DNA of 64,000 nt. Source: DATMER01 sp031390755. GTDB lineage: Bacteria; Acidobacteriota; Thermoanaerobaculia; Multivoradales; UBA5704. The stretch is from assembly GCA_031390755.1 (NCBI GenBank), contig JANMTS010000139.1, forward strand, positions 1 to 64,000. Reading direction: 5' to 3'. How positions within the stretch are numbered: position 1 is the first letter of the stretch; every line of letters begins with the position of its first letter. Made by a program: the position numbers and the translations under genes. The notes beneath the pieces were generated by a model that saw only the letters and a list, made by a program, of their open reading frames with translations, did not search any database and was not told the origin of the DNA. Below, piece by piece: positions 42,056-51,704 of the stretch.

Positions 42056-43327
42056 TCAGGCTCCGCCATTGTCCAGATCTCCGAGCAGCGTTCCGAGGAC
42101 GGCCTCTTCCTCCACGGCGAGACCCGCTTCGGCCATGGCGGGTGCCAGGGCGGCGTCCCAGGCGGCCTCGACGATCCGGGCGCGCAGCACTTCCCGCTCC
42201 CTCTGGGCGCCCAGGGCTTCACGGTAGTCTGCGGCTTCATAACGCCAAGGGCGGAAGGGGACGGACTCCAGCAGGCGGTTGGCGATCCGGATGCCGTCCC
42301 AATCGAAGTCTCCGTGGTAGAGGATCTCGGCGCCCTGGCTCGCGAGGCGGGTCAGGAGAGTCAGGACGGCGTGATTCGGGAAACCTCCCAGGCAGACCAG
42401 CGGCGGACAGGCCGCTCCCCAGCGATCCGCGGCGGCAGCCACGACGGCGGGGTTCTCGCAGACGCGGACCCGGCATCCCGGCAACAGCAAGGAATCCCAG
42501 GCCGAAAGCTGGCGGAGGGTCAGCCGCACCGGCTCTCCGGCCTCCGCGAAGCTGCGGACGCCGTCGCCGATCCGTCCGCCTCCGGCCGGCGCCAGACCCA
42601 GGACGAGGACGTCGCAGCTCAGGTCGTCGGCCACGACGCCTGCCGCGTCCCAGAGATCCCGGCGCTCGGCGGCGCTGGAGGGCGGCGGACGGTCGGCGAG
42701 GACGGCCAGGGCGCGGAGAACGAGGGTGGCGACCGGCCGTCCCGGGTCCAGGGCATGGCTCGCGCCGAGCACGTCGTTCGCAAGGACCGGCAGACGGACG
42801 CCGTCGTGGGAGCGCAAGACCGCGGCGAGGACGGCGAGCGCCTGATCCAGGAGGCGGCCCTCGGCGCCCGGAGCCAGCCGCCGGGGCAGGCCGCCGGTCC
42901 GCAGCTCCGCGAGCCAGCGCTGCAGCCCGGGCCTGGCGGTCAGGAGGGGGTGGGCTTCGGCCTCCGCCCAGATCGCATCGCGGCGGAGCCGCTCCTGGTC
43001 CCGCTCGCCGCGCCGGTCCCGCAGGGGACCTCCGAGGATCTCCATCGCCTCCTCGAGACCGAGACCGAATCGGGACGCGCGGAGCGACTGGTCCAGGCGG
43101 TCGAGCCGGACGCTCAGGCTACCCTGCAACTCGCCGCGGGCGAGCGGGGGAAGCTCCGGCAGGCCCAGGAGGTCCGCCACGGCGCGCCGCTCGTCGTCCG
43201 AGGCGCCGGCAAGCCGGACGGTGCCGCGCGGACCGCCCAGGCGCTCCAGCCGGTCCCGGACCTCGGACCACAGCCTCCGGAGCGCGGGCCGGGCCAGAAA
43301 TTCGAGGACGCCGCCGGGATCGGTCAA
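42056..43327 (-). CDS. jetD: Wadjet type III JetD (DUF2399/TIGR02679) putative nuclease/topoisomerase-like subunit
   Basis: A 423-residue protein of the TIGR02679 family. The C-terminal DUF2399 Toprim-like fold shows CENPAVVAAAADRWG, LVCLGGFPNHAVLTLL and the metal-binding YHGDFDWDGIRIANRLL. The N-terminal half carries the family's DUF3323-type region (RDRLERLGGPRGTVRLAGASDDERRAVADLLGL). In Wadjet systems JetD cleaves plasmid DNA extruded by the SMC-like JetC complex. The start is TTG at 43327, overlapping the jetC stop as TTGA; the open frame upstream is antisense-like and not used. Confidence 0.88.
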   Translation of the reverse strand: MTDPGGVLEFLARPALRRLWSEVRDRLERLGGPRGTVRLAGASDDERRAVADLLGLPELPPLARGELQGSLSVRLDRLDQSLRASRFGLGLEEAMEILGGPLRDRRGERDQERLRRDAIWAEAEAHPLLTARPGLQRWLAELRTGGLPRRLAPGAEGRLLDQALAVLAAVLRSHDGVRLPVLANDVLGASHALDPGRPVATLVLRALAVLADRPPPSSAAERRDLWDAAGVVADDLSCDVLVLGLAPAGGGRIGDGVRSFAEAGEPVRLTLRQLSAWDSLLLPGCRVRVCENPAVVAAAADRWGAACPPLVCLGGFPNHAVLTLLTRLASQGAEILYHGDFDWDGIRIANRLLESVPFRPWRYEAADYREALGAQREREVLRARIVEAAWDAALAPAMAEAGLAVEEEAVLGTLLGDLDNGGA

Positions 43328-46300
43328 TCCCAAGCCTCCGGCGCCCCAGCCTCCGGCCCTCCAGCCTCCGGCACGGCGGGCTCCGGCGGGCGGCCGTTCC
43401 AGACCATGCGCACGGCCGCGACGCCTTCGAGGACCGGGTCGCGGTAGAGCTGATAGGTGGCGACCGCGGGCAGCTCTTCGTAGAACCCCCATTCGTCGTG
43501 GCTGGTCATGAGGAAGTCGAGGTCGAGCGCGTCGAGAAGCCCCATGCAGCGCCCCCGCATGCCCTGGTCGATGCCGGCGAAGGCTTCGTCGAGGAGGATC
43601 AGGCGCGGCGCTGACGGACGGGCCGAGCGGTAGTGGGCCGCGGCGGCGGCGAACAGCGGCAGGTGGAGGGCCACGGCCTTCTCGCCTCCGGAGCTGGCGC
43701 CGTGGCCGCGGCGGGTCAGCTCCGTCCAGTCCTGGGACGGCCCGGTGCGGCGCAGGATGCGGAAGCGGTACCACGAGCGGTAGTCGAGCGCGGCCATGAG
43801 GTGCTCGCGCCAGGGCACGGACTCCCACTGGTCGCGGGCCGCGGAGATGCGGCTCTGGAAGAAGGCCTCGAGGCGGCGCCGCTCGGGGTCGGTCAACAGG
43901 GCGAAGTCGCGGTTGAGGAGACCGGTGGCGTCGCGCACCTCGGGCGCGGACTCGGCGAGCGGATCCCAGGCGAGCCGGAGGGCCATGCCCGAGGCCGTCC
44001 GGCAGCGTTCGAGAAGCTCGTTCATCTCGCCGACCAGGGCTCGGGCTTCGCGCAGGCGATTGCGCAGGTGGTCCCCGACCTCGCCGAGCAGGAAGCGGCT
44101 CAGGAGCTCGCGCTCGTGGTCGGCGAGGAGGGAGCGGCGCACCTCGATGCTCTCGCGCAAGGCGTCGAGGAGACTCTTCACGTCATGGTCGCGGCCGTTG
44201 TAGACGACGCGCAGGATGAGCAGGTCGCCGTCCTGTTCGAGCCGCGGCTGGTAGTCGGCGCCGAGGTCGGAGCCCAGGGTCTGGGAGCGCTCCCAGAGCC
44301 GCTTGGCGCGGCGGTCCGCCGCTTCCTGGGAGAGGTCGAGGCCCTGGCTGGCGCGCTCGATCTCGCGCGCCAGGTCGAGCGCGCGGGTCAGCGACCAGGG
44401 CGGCGCCTCGTCCGGCGGGCCGGCCGGTGCGGAGAGCACGAGCGGAAGCCAGCCGGTGTCGACGATCGCGCGAAGTCGGAGGACGGCGCGGGACCGCTCG
44501 GTCTCGCGCTCCTCCAACTCGGCGCGGCGCAGGTCGAGCCGCTCTTGGAAGCGGGCGCGCTGCTCGGCGGCGGCACGCGCCTCGGCGGACACGGAGCGAA
44601 GGCGCGCCTTGAGGGCGTCGAGCCGGCGGGTCTCCTCCTCATGAAGGCGCAGGATCTCCCGGGCCTCGGCGCCCGCGGTCGCCTCCAGCTCCTCGTGCTC
44701 GGCGCGGGCCGCTTCGGCATCCGCGGCATTCTCCTGAGCCCGCAGCCGCAGCTCGGCCAGGCGCTCTTCGGCTTCGGCGGCACGGCGGCCGGCCAGGTCG
44801 CGCTGTCCGTCGGCCTGGACCGCGGCGGATGCGGCGCGGACCAGGGCCTCGAACGCGCTTTCGAAACGGCGGAGGAGATCCCGGTATCCCTCCAGGTCGG
44901 CGAGGTGCGCGGCGAGCCCGAGCTCGCGGGCGCGGCCTTCCAGGCGGCGCTCCAGCTGCTGGCGGGCGGTGTGAAGCGCGGCGAGGGCCGCTTCCGCGGC
45001 GGCCAGCTCGGTCCGCCGGCGCTGCTCGTCACCAGCCGCCGCGTCGGCGCGGTGCCGGGCACCGACGAGAGCCGCGGTGGACGGCAGAGCTTCGGATTCC
45101 TGCCGCAGCCGGTCCAGCCGGGAGCCGATCTCGACGATCCGGCCAGCCAGAGCGGCGAGGCGGTCCGCAAGCCCGGCAAGGCGCGCATCCAGCTCGGCCA
45201 GGCGGCGCTGCCGGGCCTCCTCCCGGGCTCCGGCCCCAAGGTGCTCGGCGACCGGCTTGGACCCGGAGCCCTGCAGAATGCCGAGCTGGAAACGGCCGTC
45301 GGTCCCGGCGGAGCCCGCACCCTCCTGGCCGGTGCGGGGGTGAGGGTCCAGAGCCACGGACCGCAAGAGCGCGTCGAGGGTCTCCCGGCTGACCCCGTGC
45401 CCGGGCGCCGGCACGAGCACATCGCGCAGGGTCCGGCCGGAGGGCTCGGGCGCTCCGGGGACCGGCACGAGCCAGGTGTCGAGGGTGTCCGGCGAGAGAA
45501 CCTCGCCGGCCGGCGAAACCCAGGCGTCGAGCAGACCCGCCGCCTCCAGGGCGGCCTCCAGACCCGCCTGCACTCCGCCGTCGAGATCCGGTGCAAGCTC
45601 GCAGAGGAGATAGAGCGGCGCTCCCGGCCGGCCGGCTCGGTCGGCCTGCCGGGTTCGAGGAGGCTCGGGGCCCAGCTCGCGGGCCTCGACGACCCGGTGC
45701 CGCGCCTCGGCGGTCTCGCGCTCTTCCCCCGCGACACCGGCCCGCTCGACCTGGAGATCGGCGCGGCGGCGAATCAGGATGTCGCGTTGCGGCGCCACCG
45801 CGGCGTCGACCTCGGCCGCGAGACGGTCCGGACCGCCGGCCGCAACCTCGGCGACCCGTTCCAGGAGGACGGCGAGCGCCGCGTCGTCCAGCCGCAGCTC
45901 CGAGAGACCTTGCACCCAGAGGAGAAGCGCCTCGTCGAGCTGCTCCCGCTGCCGTTCCGCCTCGGCGCGGGCGGCCTGACTGCGCGCCGCGGCGGCACGC
46001 ACCTGGGCGTCGACCTCCAGCACGTTCTGACGGGCCTGATCCTCCCGGACACGGGCGCGATCGTGCTCGTCCGCGAGCCGCCGCAGCTCCGCGATCCCCT
46101 CCTCCCGCTGGCGCACGGCGGACCGGACGGTGGCCAGCCCGGACGTGGGCCGGCCGCTCGGGGAATCCAGCCCGGACGTGGCCGCCGCATGGATCGCCTC
46201 AAGATCGGCCTCGCGGGCGGCGGTTCGGGCCGCGGCGGCGCGGTCATCCCGTTCTCCGGCAGCGGCACGAGCCTCGCTCTCGGCTTTCGCGAGCTCCCCG

Positions 46301-47502
46301 CTCAGCTCCGAGGCACGGCGGGCTTCCACCTCGGCGTCGTTGCGGCTGCGGACGGCCTGCTGTTGCAGGACGACGACACTTTCGCGCTTCGCCCGCAGCG
46401 CTTCGGCCGAGCGCATGGCCTCGCTCTGCTCCAACGCGCGGAGCCGGCCGCGCGAGGCCTCGGTCTCGACCTCGGTGCTCTGCTCGTCCGCGGCGAGATC
46501 GGCGCAGAGGGCTTCCTGGCGGACGTGCCCCTCCTCGGCCTCGCGCATCTCGGCAGCGGTCTTGTGGTAGCGGCTGTCGGTCTGCCGCACCTCCGCGGCC
46601 CGGCCACGCGCGACACCCCGCCCGTAGTCCCGGTACAGATCGAGGAAGGAGGCCACGCTCGCCGCGGCTGATTCCACGCGCGCCAGCTCCTTCTGGTCGT
46701 TGTCCAGGCGCTCGAAGGCCTCGGAAAGCTGGCCGATCAGGAACGGATCGAGCGGCGGCAGGCTCTCCTTCAGGGTCTCGGACAGGGTCTGCGGATCGAG
46801 CCTCTCGGACAGGTGAGGACGGCGGAGCTGGAGCAGAAGATGGCGGAGCGTCGCGAAGCGGTCCTCCCCCAGGCCGAAGAGCTGATGGTCGAGCTTCTCG
46901 CGGTACTCGCGGCCGGTGTCGAAGACCCAGCCGCGGTCGCCGATCTGCGCGCGGAGCTGGTCGCGGAGCAGGGGCGTCCGGTGCGAGAGCAGCTCGAGAT
47001 CGGCGCCGATCCGCCGACGGGTCAGGAAGTACCAGGAGTCGACGCGGCGGGTGCGCTGGCTGGCGCGCAGGCCGCAGCCGAGAGTCCAGTACTCCTCCCC
47101 GTCCGCCTCGTCCGCCTCGTCCTCCTCGCCTCTCTCGTCCTTCTTCCCTCGTTTCCCCATTTCCAGCCAGACGTAGCCGACGCGGCTCTCGTAGCGGCCG
47201 CCCTGGAGAAGGTTCCATTCCATGGTGCGGGAGGTGCCGCCGAAGGGATCGAGCCGCTGCGGCGACAGATCGGCGTCGAGCAGGAAGGGCAGGAGCAGCT
47301 CCAGCGCCTTCGACTTGCCGGTGCCGTTCTCGCCCCGGAGGATCAGGCGGCCGTCCTCGAAGCGCAGCTCCTGCTCGTCATACTGCCAGAGGTTGAGGAT
47401 GCCCGCGCGCAGGAGCTGGAAGCGCTCGCGGCCGGCCCGGGGAAGATCGTCTCGGGCAGGCTGGGGCGGTGGCGAGCCGAGCCAGTCCAGGGTCTCAGTC
47501 AT
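43324..47502 (-). CDS. jetC: Wadjet type III JetC SMC-like ATPase (TIGR02680)
   Basis: A 1392-residue SMC/MukB-like ATPase. Walker A is GENGTGKS (residues 57-64) near the N-terminus. Long coiled-coil arms of Ala/Glu/Arg-rich heptads run from about 280 to 1110, and the C-terminal head has the signature HGASSGGEKAVALHLPLFAAAAA and Walker B LILLDEAFAGID. This is the motor of the type III Wadjet complex that extrudes and recognises small circular DNA. The ATG at 47502 (MTETLDWLGSPPP) overlaps the end of jetB by eight bases. Confidence 0.93.
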   Translation of the reverse strand: MTETLDWLGSPPPQPARDDLPRAGRERFQLLRAGILNLWQYDEQELRFEDGRLILRGENGTGKSKALELLLPFLLDADLSPQRLDPFGGTSRTMEWNLLQGGRYESRVGYVWLEMGKRGKKDERGEEDEADEADGEEYWTLGCGLRASQRTRRVDSWYFLTRRRIGADLELLSHRTPLLRDQLRAQIGDRGWVFDTGREYREKLDHQLFGLGEDRFATLRHLLLQLRRPHLSERLDPQTLSETLKESLPPLDPFLIGQLSEAFERLDNDQKELARVESAAASVASFLDLYRDYGRGVARGRAAEVRQTDSRYHKTAAEMREAEEGHVRQEALCADLAADEQSTEVETEASRGRLRALEQSEAMRSAEALRAKRESVVVLQQQAVRSRNDAEVEARRASELSGELAKAESEARAAAGERDDRAAAARTAAREADLEAIHAAATSGLDSPSGRPTSGLATVRSAVRQREEGIAELRRLADEHDRARVREDQARQNVLEVDAQVRAAAARSQAARAEAERQREQLDEALLLWVQGLSELRLDDAALAVLLERVAEVAAGGPDRLAAEVDAAVAPQRDILIRRRADLQVERAGVAGEERETAEARHRVVEARELGPEPPRTRQADRAGRPGAPLYLLCELAPDLDGGVQAGLEAALEAAGLLDAWVSPAGEVLSPDTLDTWLVPVPGAPEPSGRTLRDVLVPAPGHGVSRETLDALLRSVALDPHPRTGQEGAGSAGTDGRFQLGILQGSGSKPVAEHLGAGAREEARQRRLAELDARLAGLADRLAALAGRIVEIGSRLDRLRQESEALPSTAALVGARHRADAAAGDEQRRRTELAAAEAALAALHTARQQLERRLEGRARELGLAAHLADLEGYRDLLRRFESAFEALVRAASAAVQADGQRDLAGRRAAEAEERLAELRLRAQENAADAEAARAEHEELEATAGAEAREILRLHEEETRRLDALKARLRSVSAEARAAAEQRARFQERLDLRRAELEERETERSRAVLRLRAIVDTGWLPLVLSAPAGPPDEAPPWSLTRALDLAREIERASQGLDLSQEAADRRAKRLWERSQTLGSDLGADYQPRLEQDGDLLILRVVYNGRDHDVKSLLDALRESIEVRRSLLADHERELLSRFLLGEVGDHLRNRLREARALVGEMNELLERCRTASGMALRLAWDPLAESAPEVRDATGLLNRDFALLTDPERRRLEAFFQSRISAARDQWESVPWREHLMAALDYRSWYRFRILRRTGPSQDWTELTRRGHGASSGGEKAVALHLPLFAAAAAHYRSARPSAPRLILLDEAFAGIDQGMRGRCMGLLDALDLDFLMTSHDEWGFYEELPAVATYQLYRDPVLEGVAAVRMVWNGRPPEPAVPEAGGPEAGAPEAWD

Positions 47503-48688
47503 GGCCGGCGGCGTCCTTGGCACCGCCTTCATCGCGCCGCGAAACGGGCTCGACCGCCTGATAGCGGGCGATTGCCGGCAGGGGCTCGACTGCGCCGGCC
47601 CGGCGCGCGATGAGGCTCATGCCCTCCAGCCTTTCCAGGCACTGGGAGAGCAGACCGGCCCTGTCGTCCCGGTACGCCTGGCTCCAGAGATGGCCGTAGC
47701 GTTCCACCAGGGCGTCCACCACCGATGGCAAGCTGCTCTCGGGAACCGGCCCGGCGGTCCGGCGTCCCAGATGCTCGGCGAGGAGGAGGGCAGCATGGGA
47801 CAGGGTGCCCGTGCCGGGGAACGCCAGGTCCGTGAGACGGCCCTCGGAGTCGACGGCGGCGAGACCCTCCTTCCGGACCTCGACGTCGAGCCCGACCTTC
47901 GACGCGACCTGGCCGGCAAGGTAGTGACGCTGGAGTGTGAGATAGGTCCGCTCGGCGTCGTCGAGATCCGCCAGATAGAGCACCGGCTCCTCGACGAGCC
48001 GCCGCAGGAGGCGGTGCCGGGCGCGGCGGTTGACCCCGTCCTCGGAGTCCGGATAGACCTCGACGCCGAGCTCCTCCAGGTCGGCTGGAAGCACGGCCGG
48101 CACCGGAACGGTCAGGAGCTGGGTGAGGCGACGGCTGTGGATATCGTAGAGCGCGTCGCCGCGGCCTTCGAGAAAGGCCGAGTCCTCGCCGTCGGCGAGC
48201 GTCAGCACGCCGAGCCCGACGAGCCAGCGGACCACGTCGACGAAGGCCTGGCGCTCGGCGTAGCTCTGGAGGTCGAGACGGCGGACTCCGTCCTCGGACG
48301 CGGCGAGAAGCCCCACCTGCTCGGCCAGCTCGGAGAGGACGGTCTGGACCTCCAGCCGCTCCAGCGCGGCCAGCACCAGGCAGAGCAGCGCATGGCGCCG
48401 GGGATCGAACGCCGCGTGGGACTGGGTCCGCACCGGCCGCAGGCGGGCGCCCGGCGCCGGACGCTTGTGCAGACGGGCCAGCTCGGAATCCACGACGAGG
48501 CGGTAGCCGAGTTGCTCGGCGAACCAGCGTTGAAGCTCGCGGGCATGCCGCCGGACCAGGGCGAAGACCTCGGGGTCCGGCCGCGTGTCGGTGACGAACG
48601 GATGGGCGAGCAGGAGGCGGACCGCCTGCCGCTGCTCTTCCGCGGCCTGGGTCAGGAGCGCGGTTTCTTCACTCAAACGTTCGCTCAA
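47495..48688 (-). CDS. jetB: Wadjet type III JetB (DUF2398/TIGR02678) KITE-like subunit
   Basis: A 397-residue protein of the TIGR02678/DUF2398 family with winged-helix segments. Typical text is AVRLLLAHPFVTDTRPDPEVFALVRRHARELQRWFAEQLGYRLVVDSELARLHKRP, then AFVDVVRWLVGLGVLTLADG and ARHRLLRRLVEEPVLYLADL. In the complex JetB bridges the kleisin JetA and the SMC-like JetC, like MukE. The start is TTG at 48688, overlapping the jetA stop as TTGA; an upstream frame to 48814 exists but runs within jetA. Confidence 0.88.
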   Translation of the reverse strand: MSERLSEETALLTQAAEEQRQAVRLLLAHPFVTDTRPDPEVFALVRRHARELQRWFAEQLGYRLVVDSELARLHKRPAPGARLRPVRTQSHAAFDPRRHALLCLVLAALERLEVQTVLSELAEQVGLLAASEDGVRRLDLQSYAERQAFVDVVRWLVGLGVLTLADGEDSAFLEGRGDALYDIHSRRLTQLLTVPVPAVLPADLEELGVEVYPDSEDGVNRRARHRLLRRLVEEPVLYLADLDDAERTYLTLQRHYLAGQVASKVGLDVEVRKEGLAAVDSEGRLTDLAFPGTGTLSHAALLLAEHLGRRTAGPVPESSLPSVVDALVERYGHLWSQAYRDDRAGLLSQCLERLEGMSLIARRAGAVEPLPAIARYQAVEPVSRRDEGGAKDAAGHD

Positions 48689-50268
48689 GCGGACCTCCGC
48701 GTCCGGGCGGCGACGAGCCCATCTTCCACCGTCAACCGGAACGCCGGCAGGGTGAGCCGGCCCGCCGGAGCCCTGAGCGTGGCCAGGCCCTGGGCCGGTT
48801 CGAGATGGAGCCACAGCCGGCCGTCCCGGCTTCGGGCCTCGCGCCGGCCGCCCGGTCCCGGAGCCACGGCGAGCAGCCGGTCGAGCAGGGAGAGAAGGAG
48901 AGAAAACTCATCGGCCGAGAGGCGCGGCAGCTCGGCGAGAACGACGGGGCCGCAGCCGGCGAAGCGGGTCAGCGCCGCGGCCTGGGCTTCCTGCTCGCGG
49001 CGGTAGCGGGCGGCGAGGAAGTCCTTCACGCTCGAATGGTCGGCCACCGGGCTGGTGCGCCCGAGCGCCGTGATGCGGCCGGTCCGGCGCAGGGCGGGCG
49101 CGATCGGCACGGGCGGCGCCTCCCACCAGCTCGTGCCGGGCAGGACCAGGTCCGGATCCTCGTCGAGCCCGCCGAGGTGGCGGGCACCGAAGAGGCCGAA
49201 CGCATGCTGGAACAGCCGATGCCCCCGCTCGGCGCCGTCCTCCGTCCCCGCAAGGGCGTCGAACCAGCCGGCGAGCCGCAGCAGGTCGGTGGTCCGGCTG
49301 AAGCGGCGGAAGCGCTTCTCGTGCAGCCGTTCGAGCACGAGCAGAATGCGGTTGATCGCTCCCCGCGCCGCCGCGCGCAGGTGCTCGACCGTCGCCGGCT
49401 CCCGGCCGCCGTCCCCGACGAACCAGGCCGCAATGCCGCGCCACTTGCGGCGCAGGCCGTCGGAGGGATCCTGGACGCCGAGCGGCGAGGGGGCCGAATC
49501 GGCGAGAGCCGCGAGGCGGACGAGGCGCTCGGCGCCCACCCCTCCGATCCCGTCGATCGCCTGCACCTCGCGCGTGATCCGAGGCGCGGTCTCGGACAGC
49601 TCGCCGAGGAATTGCTCCAGGTATTCGAGGACCGCCTGCTTGTACACGAGAAAAGCCTCGGCGTGAACCTCTCCCTGGTCGATGGCTTCATGGAGCCGCG
49701 CGAGGAACGTGCTCGCATTCTCGGTCAAGGCCCGGAACTGCTCGGTGACGTTGAACAGATGCTCGAAGAGGCGCTCCGGCCGGGGCTCTTCCAGGCCCAG
49801 CTCCTGCCGGATCTCCTTCAGGTTGCGCAGGATCGTGCCGAGCATCACACGCTGCAGCGAGCCGCTCCGCTCCAGCGCCGCCAGCACCTCGGCGACGGCG
49901 CGCTCGGCCGCCTCGCCGGCCGGCGTGAGCTGGTAGAGGAGATGGCGACGACGGAAGTCCTGCAGAGTGGCCACGCGGCCGGTGTCGTGGCTGCGCCGCA
50001 GGTTTCCCCACTGGACAAGCTGGTCGAGCGCCCGTTCGACACCGCCATCGGGCAGCTCGTCAGGAAAACCGGAGCTCCGCAGCTCCGCAGCGACCTCATC
50101 CGGCCGGAACTGGATGCGGTAGCGCGCCTTGGCGTCGAGGAAGATCCGAAGAAGCTCGCGGTACAGGAGCGCGAGAGGCTCGACCGTGTAGGCGAAGATC
50201 GTCAACCGGCCCGGAGGGAGCGCGGGAGACGATTCGACGCTGCGCGATTCGACGTGACTATCACTCAA
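48685..50268 (-). CDS. jetA: Wadjet type III JetA (DUF2397/TIGR02677) kleisin-like subunit
   Basis: A 527-residue protein of the TIGR02677/DUF2397 family. The opening FAYTVEPLALLYRELLRIFLDAKARYRIQF and GGVERALDQLVQWGNLRRSHDTGRVATLQDFRRRHLLYQLTPAGEAAERAV form the N-terminal winged helix and following helices, and LLRLAGWFDAL with AFGLFGARHLGGLDED is in the C-terminal half. It is the MukF-like kleisin of the complex. TTG at 50268 is the start. It heads the operon jetABCD, whose four genes are linked by overlapping stop and start codons. Confidence 0.9.
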   Translation of the reverse strand: MSDSHVESRSVESSPALPPGRLTIFAYTVEPLALLYRELLRIFLDAKARYRIQFRPDEVAAELRSSGFPDELPDGGVERALDQLVQWGNLRRSHDTGRVATLQDFRRRHLLYQLTPAGEAAERAVAEVLAALERSGSLQRVMLGTILRNLKEIRQELGLEEPRPERLFEHLFNVTEQFRALTENASTFLARLHEAIDQGEVHAEAFLVYKQAVLEYLEQFLGELSETAPRITREVQAIDGIGGVGAERLVRLAALADSAPSPLGVQDPSDGLRRKWRGIAAWFVGDGGREPATVEHLRAAARGAINRILLVLERLHEKRFRRFSRTTDLLRLAGWFDALAGTEDGAERGHRLFQHAFGLFGARHLGGLDEDPDLVLPGTSWWEAPPVPIAPALRRTGRITALGRTSPVADHSSVKDFLAARYRREQEAQAAALTRFAGCGPVVLAELPRLSADEFSLLLSLLDRLLAVAPGPGGRREARSRDGRLWLHLEPAQGLATLRAPAGRLTLPAFRLTVEDGLVAARTRRSA

Positions 50269-50387
50269 TGTCGCCTTGGCCCTCGAGAGTATCGATGGAA
50301 CGCAAGGATAGCATCGGTGCCCGGGTCGGCGGGAGCCTGCGATTGCGCCTTACCGGAACGTCATCATCACCGTGTAGGCCACTTCAG

Positions 50388-51362
50388 TCAGGTCGTCTGG
50401 ATGTGCCGAACCGTCGGCGGCAGACCCTCGTCGAGGGTACGTGCCGACCAGCCGAGCTCGGTGCGGGCGCGGGTGTCGTCGAAGGCCCAGTGGCGGGCGA
50501 GATTGCTGAGCTGGTCCGGCGCCACCGGAGGACGGCGTCCCTTCATCTTGTAGAGCGGAGTTGAGAGAGCCAGGGCGACGCGGGCGACTCCGATCGGCAG
50601 GCTCAGGCGCGGCGGTTTCACACCGCCGATGGCGCAGACCCGGTCGACCAGGCTGCGCAGGGTGGTGACGTCTCCAGTCACCAGATAGTCGCGGCCGGGC
50701 GGAGCTTTCTCCACGACTTTCATCATGGCGTCGACCACGTCGTCCAGGTAGATCCAGGAGGTCTTGCGGTCCGGGCCGACCACGGCCGGGAAGCGGCCGT
50801 TGAGGAGCTGCCGGAGGATGGCGTTGGCGCCTTCCTTCTTCCCCGGCGGGCCGTAGACCAGGCTCGGATAGACCGTGTTGATCTTCAGGCCCTTCTTCGC
50901 CCACTCCTGGATCGCCACCTCGCCGGAGTGCTTCGTGGCGCTGTAGAGCGTCGGGAAGGGTTGCCGGGCAGGGGTCGCTTCGTTGGCCGGCGTGCCGTCG
51001 TCCGGGCTGCCGCCGAAGTAGGCCATCGAGGAGACCGAGAGGAAGCGGCCAACCCCCAGCTTGTAGGCCAGGGACGCCACGTTCTCGCTCCCCTCGATGT
51101 TGGTCTGGCGCATCCGCTCCGGCGGACCGGTGAGGTCCAGGTCGGCGGCGGCGTGGATCACCCAGTCGGCTCCGGACATCCCCTCCCGCAGGGAGTAGCG
51201 GTCCTTGAGATCCCCGACGAAGGTGGCGACGCCAAGGTCCGTCAGGGGCTGGACGTTGCTCGTCGCCCGCACCAGCGCGCGGACCTCGTGACCGGCATCC
51301 ATCAGACGCTTCGCCAGCGCCTTGCCGATGTAGCCGGTCCCGCCCGTCAGGTAGATCCGCAT
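50388..51362 (-). CDS. NAD-dependent epimerase/dehydratase (extended SDR)
   Basis: A 324-residue extended short-chain dehydrogenase. The dinucleotide motif is TGGTGYIGKALAKRL near the N-terminus; the catalytic YSATKHSGE supplies YxxxK, and SVSSMAYFG the Ser. The phrase VIHAAADLDLTG and the C-terminal TELGWSARTLDEGLPPTVRHI fit the dihydroflavonol-4-reductase-like group of nucleoside-sugar or sterol-type reductases. The substrate cannot be assigned. A stretch of 119 bp separates it from jetA and holds no other gene. Confidence 0.85.
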   Translation of the reverse strand: MRIYLTGGTGYIGKALAKRLMDAGHEVRALVRATSNVQPLTDLGVATFVGDLKDRYSLREGMSGADWVIHAAADLDLTGPPERMRQTNIEGSENVASLAYKLGVGRFLSVSSMAYFGGSPDDGTPANEATPARQPFPTLYSATKHSGEVAIQEWAKKGLKINTVYPSLVYGPPGKKEGANAILRQLLNGRFPAVVGPDRKTSWIYLDDVVDAMMKVVEKAPPGRDYLVTGDVTTLRSLVDRVCAIGGVKPPRLSLPIGVARVALALSTPLYKMKGRRPPVAPDQLSNLARHWAFDDTRARTELGWSARTLDEGLPPTVRHIQTT

Positions 51363-51445
51363 GCCGGAATACTATCCGAGAGACGACCAGAGCGCCTGGG
51401 CCAAGGTTGCGGTGCTCCTGGGCAAAACGTTAAGCTGAGCTTGAT

Positions 51446-51688
51446 ATGAAGACGATTGAAACCGATGTCGTCGTCGGTCGAGACGGCATGGCCAGGATCG
51501 ACCTGAAGCTGCCTGCCGACGTGATCCCGGGCCGTCATCGGGTGGTTCTCGTGCTGGACGATCGGGCCATGCCATCGGCTGATGCGGCCTCACGATCCCT
51601 TCTCGACTTTCCCATCCACGACTTCGGACCGTGGCCGGAGGGGCTGTCTCTCCGGCGAGCTGATCTCTACGGCGAAGACGAGAGGTAA
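51446..51688 (+). CDS. Small antitoxin-like protein (DUF2281-like)
   Basis: An 80-residue protein of AbrB/DUF2281-like composition: two or three beta strands at the start (KTIETDVVVGRDGMARIDLKLPADVIPGRHRVVLVLDD) and a flexible C-terminus with FPIHDFGPWPEGLSLRRADLYGEDER. The PGRHRVVLVLDD and the WPEGLSLRREDLYGDDER-type tail are common in antitoxins paired with VapC PIN toxins. Here the PIN gene follows on the opposite strand, tail to tail. GAGCTTGAT precedes the ATG. Confidence 0.65.
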   Translation: MKTIETDVVVGRDGMARIDLKLPADVIPGRHRVVLVLDDRAMPSADAASRSLLDFPIHDFGPWPEGLSLRRADLYGEDER

Positions 51689-51704
51689 CTGAGACCGATC
51701 CCTC

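Noticed and set aside
43633..46671. 1012-codon plus-strand frame opposite jetC
   Set aside because: It is a shadow of the coiled-coil coding pattern; the minus-strand frame carries the Walker and signature motifs.
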